9,736 nt of DNA, from NCBI GenBank assembly GCA_011772595.1, contig WVZH01000432.1:53452-63187 (forward strand), in the 5' to 3' direction. The notes under the pieces were generated by a model. The model ran no database searches. It was not told the DNA's origin and saw only the letters and a program-made list of their open reading frames with translations. Numbering within the stretch: position 1 is the stretch's first letter; every line of letters starts with the position of its first letter. Shown piece by piece: positions 1 through 5,688 of the stretch. Origin of the DNA: Anaerolineales bacterium. GTDB lineage: Bacteria > Chloroflexota > Anaerolineae > Anaerolineales > E44-bin32. The translations under genes and the position numbers were made by a program.

Positions 1-453
1 GAAAGCATCCTGGGGGCGTCGCTGCCGAGGTCTGCAAGGAAGAATCGCGCCTTCTGGAGTAATCGCAGTCGGGGTGCGCTTCAGGCTGCCGCCTGGATGG
101 AAAGTGGATACCACGTTGAGGACGTTGATATGGAACGCGAGAGGGTGGTTTTCAGGCAACCGCTAGTACGTTATATCGTCCGGCGTGATGGGGAGGATAT
201 TCTGTGGGACGCCGATTTGGTTCGCGCCCTGCGTGCGTATCTTGGGGTCAATCAAAGCGGATTGGCGAACATCCTTGGCGTGCGTCAACAAACAGTGAGC
301 GAATGGGAAAAAGGGGTGTATGCACCAACTCGCTCGCGTTCGAAGCACATAACGATGGTAGCTGAACGAGCCGGATTTTCTTTCACCAGGGGTGTGCAAG
401 AACTGCGTGTAGAACCCGAAGATGATCTTGACAGAAATGACGAAACCGTGTAA
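1..453 (+). CDS. DUF7662-like / XRE helix-turn-helix protein (5' end outside window)
   Basis: The frame is open from base 1, so the ATG at 97 is internal and the true start lies upstream. The first ~55 visible residues contain LPRSARKNRAFWSN followed by AAAWMESGYHVEDVDMER. This matches the end of the small domain I know as DUF7662 (usual pattern LPPSARKxRAWW.N, then QARAWLxAGW.V), a domain of unknown function. Visible residues 73-109 form an XRE/Cro-type HTH: helix I around LVRALRAYLGV, then GLANILGVRQQTVSEWEKG with the usual Gln and Trp positions of helices 2-3. The 'WDAD' lead-in before the HTH and 'VAERAGF' after it are typical of this Chloroflexota fusion. The tail is acidic. It is probably a cytoplasmic DNA-binding regulator; its target is unknown. 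The HTH call is firm from motifs, and the DUF7662 name is from memory of the family. Confidence 0.85.
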   Translation, partial: ESILGASLPRSARKNRAFWSNRSRGALQAAAWMESGYHVEDVDMERERVVFRQPLVRYIVRRDGEDILWDADLVRALRAYLGVNQSGLANILGVRQQTVSEWEKGVYAPTRSRSKHITMVAERAGFSFTRGVQELRVEPEDDLDRNDETV

Positions 454-536
454 GATGTCAATGCGTTGAATATAGGTTCTGTCCCGGGTGGAGTGCCTGG
501 GGTGGTCGACAAGGAACGTGCGAAAGGGGGATTAGA

Positions 537-905
537 ATGCACGAGACAGCCGACGAACCTCGGGCGCTCTTCCTTTCTAAGGAGGGAGATCTAAAGCCGG
601 ATAGTCTGATATGCTCAGGAAAATTACCTGCCCATCTGGAGGAGACTCCTTGTCCCTTCTCGAAGGAAGGACGAATGCCTGCACCTCAGCCTCTGGTGGA
701 GATAGAGTTGTATGGACGACCCGAGCTAGGTCGGATAGGCGAACTCGCTCCACCATGTGCGATCGAACAGTTAGGGGATCTGGCCAGCTGGCAGGGGTCT
801 GAGGGGATAGCTTACCCTGAGCATCTTTCAGCGCTACGGATTTTCAAGTGTCGACAGATGTTCTTGTTGGTTGTGCCGGGGATCCGTAATCATAACCAAT
901 CCTGA
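537..905 (+). CDS. small hypothetical ORF, 122 aa
   Basis: This ATG-initiated frame is preceded by a purine-rich AAAGGGGG about 7 nt upstream, an acceptable Shine-Dalgarno. The product has no membrane segment or signal peptide. It is rich in Pro, Glu and Leu, and its C-terminal third has the hydrophobic stretch MFLLVVPGI. The piece GRPELGRIGELAPP faintly recalls the N-terminal part of RelE/ParE-type toxins, but the rest of that fold cannot be followed, so I do not assign it. Composition is only weakly protein-like, and a chance ORF of this length at about 50% GC is possible. It may also be a frameshifted remnant. Confidence 0.25.
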   Translation: MHETADEPRALFLSKEGDLKPDSLICSGKLPAHLEETPCPFSKEGRMPAPQPLVEIELYGRPELGRIGELAPPCAIEQLGDLASWQGSEGIAYPEHLSALRIFKCRQMFLLVVPGIRNHNQS

Positions 906-1383
906 GCCATAACACCGCTGATCTCCAAACCCAGGCAGTAGGTGTGAGAAGGGGAGCCTACGTCTCTCTCCATCCTCAAACCTGGTGGTCTGTTTATCTC
1001 CTGTGCAACTCGCTGGGCTTGTTTGCGTTTGGCGAAGGGTGTACATCGTTACCGGTTACGCTATGGATGAATTTGATCCTTCTGAGTGCGCCTATCGGAT
1101 GCGCAATCGGCCCATTATGGATGAGATGGAGGGGTAGCCAAGGGCCATTCATTTTTTCCATCGTATACTTACGAAAGGGCTGTGAACCTTGGTGGGAAAA
1201 TAGATCGATTGAAAACTTTGCAATGAATAGGTTTGATCGAGAGGCATACGGAGAACGAATTTTTTGCTTAACCGTTTGAAAGGTATGATGAAGAAGCGGT
1301 ATCCCTGCCGAGCGAGTGTGGAAAAGAAAAATGTCGCAGGGGGTCCATCACTCAAATGTGTAGATGGAGTCATCTTTCGCTTC

Positions 1384-1390
1384 AAGGAGG
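1384..1390 (+). promoter_or_regulatory. Shine-Dalgarno of the interrupted lipoprotein gene
   Basis: A full AAGGAGG lies 4 nt before the ATG at 1395. It fixes 1395 as the original start, ahead of the ATG at 1560 that begins the longest uninterrupted segment. No comparable site precedes 1560. Confidence 0.75.
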
Positions 1391-1394
1391 CATC

Positions 1395-2075
1395 ATGAAG
1401 ACATGGATCACAGCTCTTGCGGTTTGCAGTACGCTCTTAGCTGGATGCGGCCAGAGTGTAGCCCAACCCACCGCGACATAAACCTTGGAAAAACCGACAG
1501 CTACAGTCGCTCCACCAATATACACGCCAACGTCACCGCCAGAACAGTAGCAAACAGCGATGTTCACGCCGCAAGCGGAGGAATCACAGAGGCTCCCACC
1601 CGATCAGGAAGTATTAAAGGATGAGTGGCGATCGGCGATTCAGAACGCGATCATTTTATCCTCTGCATGTGAATGGATGTTCGAAACACACACGAACTTC
1701 CAGCAGGGCGAAATCAATCTCGAAGAGGCTAAAGAGGATCTATCCCTTGAATCCGATTTTATCAGCTTCACGCGTTGGGATATTCTCGAAGCATATCAGA
1801 ATGAGCTCGTCGCAGAATTCATGTGGAGGTTGGAGGGGGAAATAGGCGTTCTGGTCGAGTTGGTCGACAAGACGGACGATGGCATGATTGACTCCCCTGA
1901 GGTTTTCGACACCTTGTTCCCAACGTGTGGCTCACTACTCGATCTTCAATCGGAAATTGTCTTTACAGCCATGGATGCAGGCCTGACAGAAGAATCGATC
2001 GATGAGATCGACCTATCAGATTCCGAGATGTATAGTGATTTCTACGATATGATCTTTGGTGGGAATGGTGGGTGA
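1395..2075 (+). pseudogene. lipoprotein gene interrupted by two in-frame stop codons
   Basis: Translation from 1395 gives MKTWITALAVCSTLLAGCGQ: a positive N-terminus, a hydrophobic core and an LAGC lipobox with Cys at residue 18, so a type II signal peptide for a membrane-anchored lipoprotein. A Pro/Thr-rich linker follows (PTAT, then KPTATVAPP and PPIYTPTSPPEQ), as is usual in Chloroflexota lipoproteins. The linker carries TAA at 1479-1481 and TAG at 1548-1550. The same frame continues without a shift to TGA at 2073-2075. The distal ~170 residues form an acidic, mainly helical-looking domain (WMFETHTNFQQGEINLEEA, RWDILEAYQNELVAEFMW) of no family I recognise. Both stops could come from Gln codons by one C-to-T change. 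Either the gene is recently inactivated, the stops are read through, or the distal part is made alone from ATG 1560, in which case it would lack the export signal. Confidence 0.8.
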
Positions 2076-2096
2076 CAAGCGCAGTAATAGGATAGT

Positions 2097-2148
2097 CAAG
2101 ATCCTTCTCGATCTTGCTTCCTGATATCGGGCATTCCGAAACCCGATA
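2097..2148 (+). terminator. two tandem stem-loops behind the lipoprotein gene
   Basis: Hairpin 1 pairs CAAGATC (2097-2103) with GATCTTG (2110-2116) around a 6-nt loop. Hairpin 2 pairs TATCGGG (2125-2131) with CCCGATA (2142-2148) around a 10-nt loop. Both stems are perfect 7-bp pairs and begin about 20 nt after the stop codon. Neither is followed by a real T-tract, so they are either weak or non-canonical terminators or an mRNA 3'-end structure. Confidence 0.35.
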
Positions 2149-2635
2149 ATCGCGGTCAGTGATACATACTATTGAATTTCAAGCCGCCGTTCGATCGCGA
2201 GCCTGGGAGGGGGATTTTCTTTTGGGACAGTGTGGTGCAGTTTGTTTGTGCGGCGTTGGCCAGGTACATTTGATTCTGCCTCAGGCTCTAGGGATCCTGC
2301 AATTTAGGGAGGGTATCTGGGGAATCTTTATCTTTGCTTGCCAACGAACAGATTATTGAAAGCATAAGAGCATGTAACGAGAACGAATTCGAAGTCATGG
2401 AGGTTCATCTTATCCTAGAAACGGAGTAAAGGTTCGCGAATTCGTCGCAACAACCGCCCCACTCGTACCACAACTTGCGTTTCAAGAATCCCATTCCAGC
2501 TCCATAGCCAACAGAACGCACATTGCAAGAGGGCGGCTGAGTTAATAGCCGTTGATGAAGCGCTTGTAAAAGGCAACGTGTTCAACTTGTGGTTTGAAAT
2601 TCACGAACGAAAAAAGGCCAATAAGGACGTCGATC
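2149..2635. other. gene-free region before the first glycosyltransferase-like gene
   Basis: No supported gene. A GTG-started frame at 2159-2359 is not protein-like beyond its first residues. Another frame, open from 2292 to the TAA at 2427-2429, has no start codon upstream but reads with plausible composition (IIESIRACNENEFEVMEV); it could be the end of a decayed gene. The last bases contain AAGGA at 2623-2627, the ribosome binding site of the next gene. I see no strong promoter. Confidence 0.45.
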
Positions 2636-4006
2636 ATGAAATACAAGGTAAAACTTTTTGTTATTGCAACCTTAATCGCTCTGCTTGGGTATTTGTTTCA
2701 AATCCGATTGCAATCTATGATGCGTCCTTATGCAAGAGATGGCCTCTATTTTCAGCAGTGGTCGTCGGAATCAATGATGCAAACTGTATCCTTAGAGGAT
2801 CTTCGTACCTCCCCGGTAGAGACTCTATGGAATATCCACATTCAACCCCCCGCTTTGGATGTTATTCGAACAATTCTCGTTCATGTCTGGCCTTCATCAG
2901 ACCCCCTTACGTCTGTCAAGCATGTCGATCTCTTGCTGTATCAACTATGGAGTTTCTTGTATGGTTTGCTTGGATCCCTGATTTTCTTATGGGTATCACA
3001 ATTGTCCGAGATGAAGGTGGCTTTTATAGCCGCAATTGCTTTGTTGTTACATCCTGCCTGTATCTTTTATGCAACTTTTCTAGACACCACGCTTATGTCG
3101 ACTCTGTTAATATCGTATGTTTACTATCAACTTTGGAAAGTGAAAAACCACCACGATGTGTCTACTGCCACGATTTCGATTGTGGTGCTGGCGCTTCTCT
3201 TTACAAGATCAATCTTTCAATGGCCTTTTATTCTACTATTTACAGCATCACTTTATCTTGTTGGGATGTCTAAAAGAGAGACGATGACATTTCTATTGAT
3301 AACCGTGGGAATATTTGGTCTTTACTTAGGAAAACAACAATACAAATTTGGTTTATCCGTTTCTTCGTCATTCGCTGGATTGAATCTTACGCGATCCGTG
3401 GGCATAAGCGATGAAATGCAGCATTACTACGGCTACCTGGATGGTTTATCCGATGAAAGGACGCTAGACAATTTACCAAGTGTCCTTACGCGTAAGAGGA
3501 AAATCACCGGTGCGACTAATTTCAACCATGTACGTTATCTCGAGCTTAACCGGCTTTTGATCCATGAGTTTGTAGAATATGTCCTTACAGTGCCCAAAGG
3601 ACTGCTCGCTAAATCTTACCTTCAGAATTTCAAGATTTACTTTCAGCCATCTAGTGAATATGGTATTCACGCTATTGTTGATCGTATTCCCTGGAGATCT
3701 TTTTACGATCGGATCTTTTCTTCGCCTGTGCTCTACATTTTCATTATCCTTGTAGGGATAACTGCCCTAATATCTGCAGTTACTCAAAATGAAGTCGCTA
3801 AGTCTATAGGAATGGTTCTACCGGGGCTTTATGTATTTATTGTCAGTGTGTTGTTTGAGAAGGGTGGGAACATGCGGTTTAAATTCTTTATCGAACCCGT
3901 GTTCTTTGTATTATTAATCGCGCAATTCCATGCCGTCGGGCAACGGGTCTGGAATAAAGTGAAGATCAGGTATAGAGGCGGTCTAGATAGATCGACATCG
4001 TGTTGA
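2636..4006 (+). CDS. GT-C/GT39-like integral membrane glycosyltransferase
   Basis: The product is 456 aa from the ATG at 2636, chosen because AAGGA lies 8 nt upstream and a hydrophobic segment follows at once; a TTG 14 codons earlier is less likely. TM1 is at residues ~6-23, then a first external loop with RDGLYFQQWSS (Asp35) and HIQPPALDVI (residues 68-77). The acidic residue and the 'H.QPP' motif in the first large loop are typical of GT39/ArnT-like GT-C enzymes, which move sugars from polyprenyl-phosphate donors at the outer face of the membrane. About ten more hydrophobic segments follow (for example LLYQLWSFLYGLLGSLIFLW), then a loop at about 240-340 and a basic C-terminus. Donor and acceptor are unknown. 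The gene looks AT-richer than its neighbours (by eye), which may reflect transfer. It stands alone, with ~470 bp on its 3' side. Confidence 0.7.
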   Translation: MKYKVKLFVIATLIALLGYLFQIRLQSMMRPYARDGLYFQQWSSESMMQTVSLEDLRTSPVETLWNIHIQPPALDVIRTILVHVWPSSDPLTSVKHVDLLLYQLWSFLYGLLGSLIFLWVSQLSEMKVAFIAAIALLLHPACIFYATFLDTTLMSTLLISYVYYQLWKVKNHHDVSTATISIVVLALLFTRSIFQWPFILLFTASLYLVGMSKRETMTFLLITVGIFGLYLGKQQYKFGLSVSSSFAGLNLTRSVGISDEMQHYYGYLDGLSDERTLDNLPSVLTRKRKITGATNFNHVRYLELNRLLIHEFVEYVLTVPKGLLAKSYLQNFKIYFQPSSEYGIHAIVDRIPWRSFYDRIFSSPVLYIFIILVGITALISAVTQNEVAKSIGMVLPGLYVFIVSVLFEKGGNMRFKFFIEPVFFVLLIAQFHAVGQRVWNKVKIRYRGGLDRSTSC

Positions 4007-4219
4007 GTGTCGCTCTATTCATTTCAGGATTTCTCACGTCTGATCTACCAAGCATGTGCAGTTCAGAGTGTGCCACGCATGTAGTGTGGTTTATTTGCAT
4101 GGATTCTGGAATGGGTAATATGAAAAGCAAGAGCATGAACGAGCTGGCGGCAGAGCTCAAAGAGTTGGTTAGGGGTGGGTTCCTTTGTCTTGTGTTGTCT
4201 CCTTCGAAGTGCAATACGA

Positions 4220-4271
4220 GTTCTGCCAAGGGGGTTGCAGTAGGATGATCATATGACTCGATTGGCAGAAC
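4220..4271. repeat. 10-bp perfect inverted repeat, 32-nt spacer
   Basis: GTTCTGCCAA at 4220-4229 is repeated as TTGGCAGAAC at 4262-4271. The 32-nt spacer begins with GGGGG and has TGATCA near its middle. No T-run follows, so a rho-independent terminator is unlikely. A protein-binding site or a footprint of a lost mobile element are possible readings. Confidence 0.5.
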
Positions 4272-4359
4272 AGTGAGGTAACTGTTTGCCCTTTTCGCCG
4301 CTTCAAGTGTGCATTACCCCAGATTGAGTGCATTTCTTGCGTATAGGACATTAGGTGTC

Positions 4360-4388
4360 TTGGCTTTTGCCTAGAAAGTAGATTTAAT
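4360..4388 (+). promoter_or_regulatory. sigma-70-like promoter candidate for the J-domain gene
   Basis: TTGGCT (4360-4365) and TTTAAT (4383-4388) are 17 nt apart, matching the -35 and -10 consensus at 4 of 6 and 5 of 6 positions. Transcription would begin near 4395, about 85 nt before the ATG at 4480. This is consensus matching only. Confidence 0.4.
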
Positions 4389-4479
4389 GATGGTGCTAGG
4401 TCGATAAGTTTGGGCGGCACTTCACTTGGCAACGGCACATCGCGTGGTCTGAAAGTGGGGTGCAATCAGGGATAACAGT

Positions 4480-5283
4480 ATGTTCAAAAGTAAACGTAGG
4501 GGTACATTGAAGGGAGCGATCGACCGAACAGCACATCCCGAGATTCTTGATTTGCGGGCTGCGGTGGAGGAACGGCAAGAAGAAGTCGCTGAGCTGGAAT
4601 TGGAGCTTTCAGATACTCGCGTCGAGCTTGCGCGCTTTGAAGCCGAGTTTGACACGCGCGTCGGTCACTTGCGACACCGGTTGGATCGGCTCAAGAAGGA
4701 CTTAGAGGAAGCTCGACATCAAGCCGCATATCGTGCCCAGTGGGGTGATCGCGCAGACGATGACGAGATCCCGGATGTATTGGCGCAATTTAATAAGGCG
4801 TGGAAGCGTCGGGAAGAGCCGCTGAAGCCACCCCCAGCGGAACCGGCGGACGAAGTAACAAAAGAGGAATTGAAGAAACTCTTCCGAACGTTGGCTAAGC
4901 TGTACCATCCGGATCTTGTAACCGAGCCTTACCAGAAGAAACGTCGCGAACAGGTGATGGCCAAGATCAATCAGTCTTACGCTGCACAGGATGTGACCGC
5001 GTTGAGAGGTCTTCTCGAAGCGCCAGGTCAAGCGGAACCTGAGCCGAAGAAAACGCGTGCCGAGTTGGTTACAGAGTTACGACAAGAGATTCGCCGGCTC
5101 GACGATGTGATTTTCAATCTCACGCAGGAACTTAATCGTCTCACCAACTCTGAGATGGTCAAGCTGATGCTGGATGTCAGCATCGCGCATCGGACTGGAC
5201 GAGATGTATTAGCTGAAATGGCGGGGGACGTTCTGGCAGAAATCGCTCAAGTGGAGGCGGAGCTTGCATCGATAGTCGAATGA
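4480..5283 (+). CDS. coiled-coil J-domain (DnaJ-like) protein, 267 aa
   Basis: The start is fixed: an in-frame TGA lies 10 codons upstream, and AGGGA (4468-4472) is 7 nt before the ATG. Residues ~20-85 are a long charged heptad-like helix (EERQEEVAELELELSD, HLRHRLDRLKKDLEEAR), then a Pro-rich linker near 115-124. Residues ~127-180 are a J-domain core: helix II LKKLFRTLAKLYHPDL with the HPD motif at 143-145, and helix III through MAKINQSYAAQDVTALRGLL. The canonical first helix (YxxLGV type) is not evident. A second coiled coil spans ~192-264. There are no Gly/Phe or zinc-finger regions, so this is a class III-type J protein, expected in the cytosol to stimulate an Hsp70 (DnaK) ATPase on a particular client. 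The client is unknown. It lies between two membrane glycosyltransferase-like genes but has its own promoter and terminator candidates. Confidence 0.85.
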   Translation: MFKSKRRGTLKGAIDRTAHPEILDLRAAVEERQEEVAELELELSDTRVELARFEAEFDTRVGHLRHRLDRLKKDLEEARHQAAYRAQWGDRADDDEIPDVLAQFNKAWKRREEPLKPPPAEPADEVTKEELKKLFRTLAKLYHPDLVTEPYQKKRREQVMAKINQSYAAQDVTALRGLLEAPGQAEPEPKKTRAELVTELRQEIRRLDDVIFNLTQELNRLTNSEMVKLMLDVSIAHRTGRDVLAEMAGDVLAEIAQVEAELASIVE

Positions 5284-5330
5284 TGCGCAGCTGCGATCAT
5301 GCGGACGTTAACAAGTGAAAGCTCGAACTG

Positions 5331-5363
5331 CGCCCGGTCGTCCACGGCTGGGCGTTTGATTTA
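5331..5363 (+). terminator. rho-independent terminator candidate after the J-domain gene
   Basis: CGCCCGGTC (5331-5339) pairs with GGCTGGGCG (5346-5354), giving 9 pairs including two G-U wobbles and a 6-nt loop. The T-rich TTTGATTTA follows at once. It lies 47 nt past the TGA of the J-domain gene, in the right place and orientation. Confidence 0.6.
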
Positions 5364-5688
5364 TCGTGGCTTGGATGTGATGAGTTCAGCTTGGTCAGCC
5401 ACAGTACGGTTGGCTCCAAGGGAATGTAAGCAATGTCTTTGTGATAAGGACAAATTCCAGGTCCTTCAACGCACTTAACTGCGTGTTGACTTTGACAGAA
5501 GAACGAGATGGGGTGATAAGGATTATCCTCGTTGGTTGTAGGACGCAGGTTGGTTTAAATTGAGATAGGTCTGGTAATTGACAGTCTTGAACCCCACTAG
5601 AATGTTGCTAAATCGATTATGATAGTTCACTGGTGTTGCGCGTCGTTCATGCAAGATCGGCCAGAGCGGTTGAGTAGGAGAGCCCGAG
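5364..5688. other. intergenic region, leader of the second glycosyltransferase-like gene
   Basis: No gene seen. It contains a small perfect stem, AAGGAC (5446-5451) with GTCCTT (5461-5466). A second stem, ACGCA with TGCGT, begins a few bases later. Then come the promoter candidate at 5492-5520 and another isolated TTGACA at 5578-5583 without a good -10. Small frames here on both strands are not protein-like. Confidence 0.45.
5492..5520 (+). promoter_or_regulatory. sigma-70-like promoter candidate for the 637-aa membrane protein
   Basis: A perfect TTGACA (-35, 5492-5497) lies 17 nt before GATAAG (-10, 5515-5520, 4 of 6 to consensus). The start point would fall near 5527, leaving a ~160-nt leader before the ATG at 5689. 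The -35 and spacing are good and the -10 is mediocre. Confidence 0.45.

Larger units (their letters stand above)
454..1394. other. gene-poor region, possibly decayed coding DNA
   Basis: No gene in these 940 bp is supported with confidence. The strongest candidate is the ORF at 537-905, listed separately. A second hint is a + strand reading frame at 1039-1137. It begins with GTG, reads VYIVTGYAMDEFDPSECAYR and ends MRNRPIMDEMEG before TAG. Its composition is protein-like, but it has no clear ribosome binding site and no recognisable family, so it may be the tail of a degraded gene. A frame at 944-1279 (GTG start) has no coding-like composition. No tRNA, rRNA, transposase or repeat array was recognised. 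Confidence 0.5.
4007..4479. other. intergenic region with inverted repeat and promoter candidate
   Basis: No convincing gene. A frame at 4000-4248 overlaps the preceding stop region and has a protein-like patch only at MKSKSMNELAAELKELV, from an ATG at 4120. This could be a 42-residue peptide or a fragment, but its ribosome binding site is poor and the rest is not coding-like. Listed separately are the inverted repeat at 4220-4271 and a sigma-70-like promoter at 4360-4388. Confidence 0.45.

Noticed and set aside
944..1279. GTG-started frame of 111 codons in the gene-poor region
   Set aside because: Odd Trp/Cys/Gly-rich composition, weak ribosome binding site, no family likeness; not supported as a gene.
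1364..1624. Frame of 86 codons overlapping the lipoprotein signal and linker
   Set aside because: It is in another frame from the lipobox-containing gene and is His/Ser/Arg-rich like a shadow frame.
1395..2075. Alternative genetic code reading TAA and TAG as Gln
   Set aside because: The other long genes have no internal TAA or TAG, and at least two genes end in them (TAA at 451, TAG at 7600).
2159..2359. GTG-started frame of 66 codons after the lipoprotein
   Set aside because: The opening resembles some small antitoxins, but the remainder is Gly/Cys-rich with no family pattern and no Shine-Dalgarno.
2578..3273. 231-codon frame overlapping the first glycosyltransferase-like gene
   Set aside because: Cys-rich shadow frame; the overlapping frame has membrane segments, GT motifs and the proper ribosome binding site.
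4000..4248. 82-codon frame after the first glycosyltransferase-like gene
   Set aside because: Only a short patch near 4120 looks protein-like; the rest has no coding character, so it is mentioned but not called.
4169..4655. Reverse-strand frames around the start of the J-domain gene
   Set aside because: Ser/Thr/Arg-rich mirror images of the forward gene and its leader.
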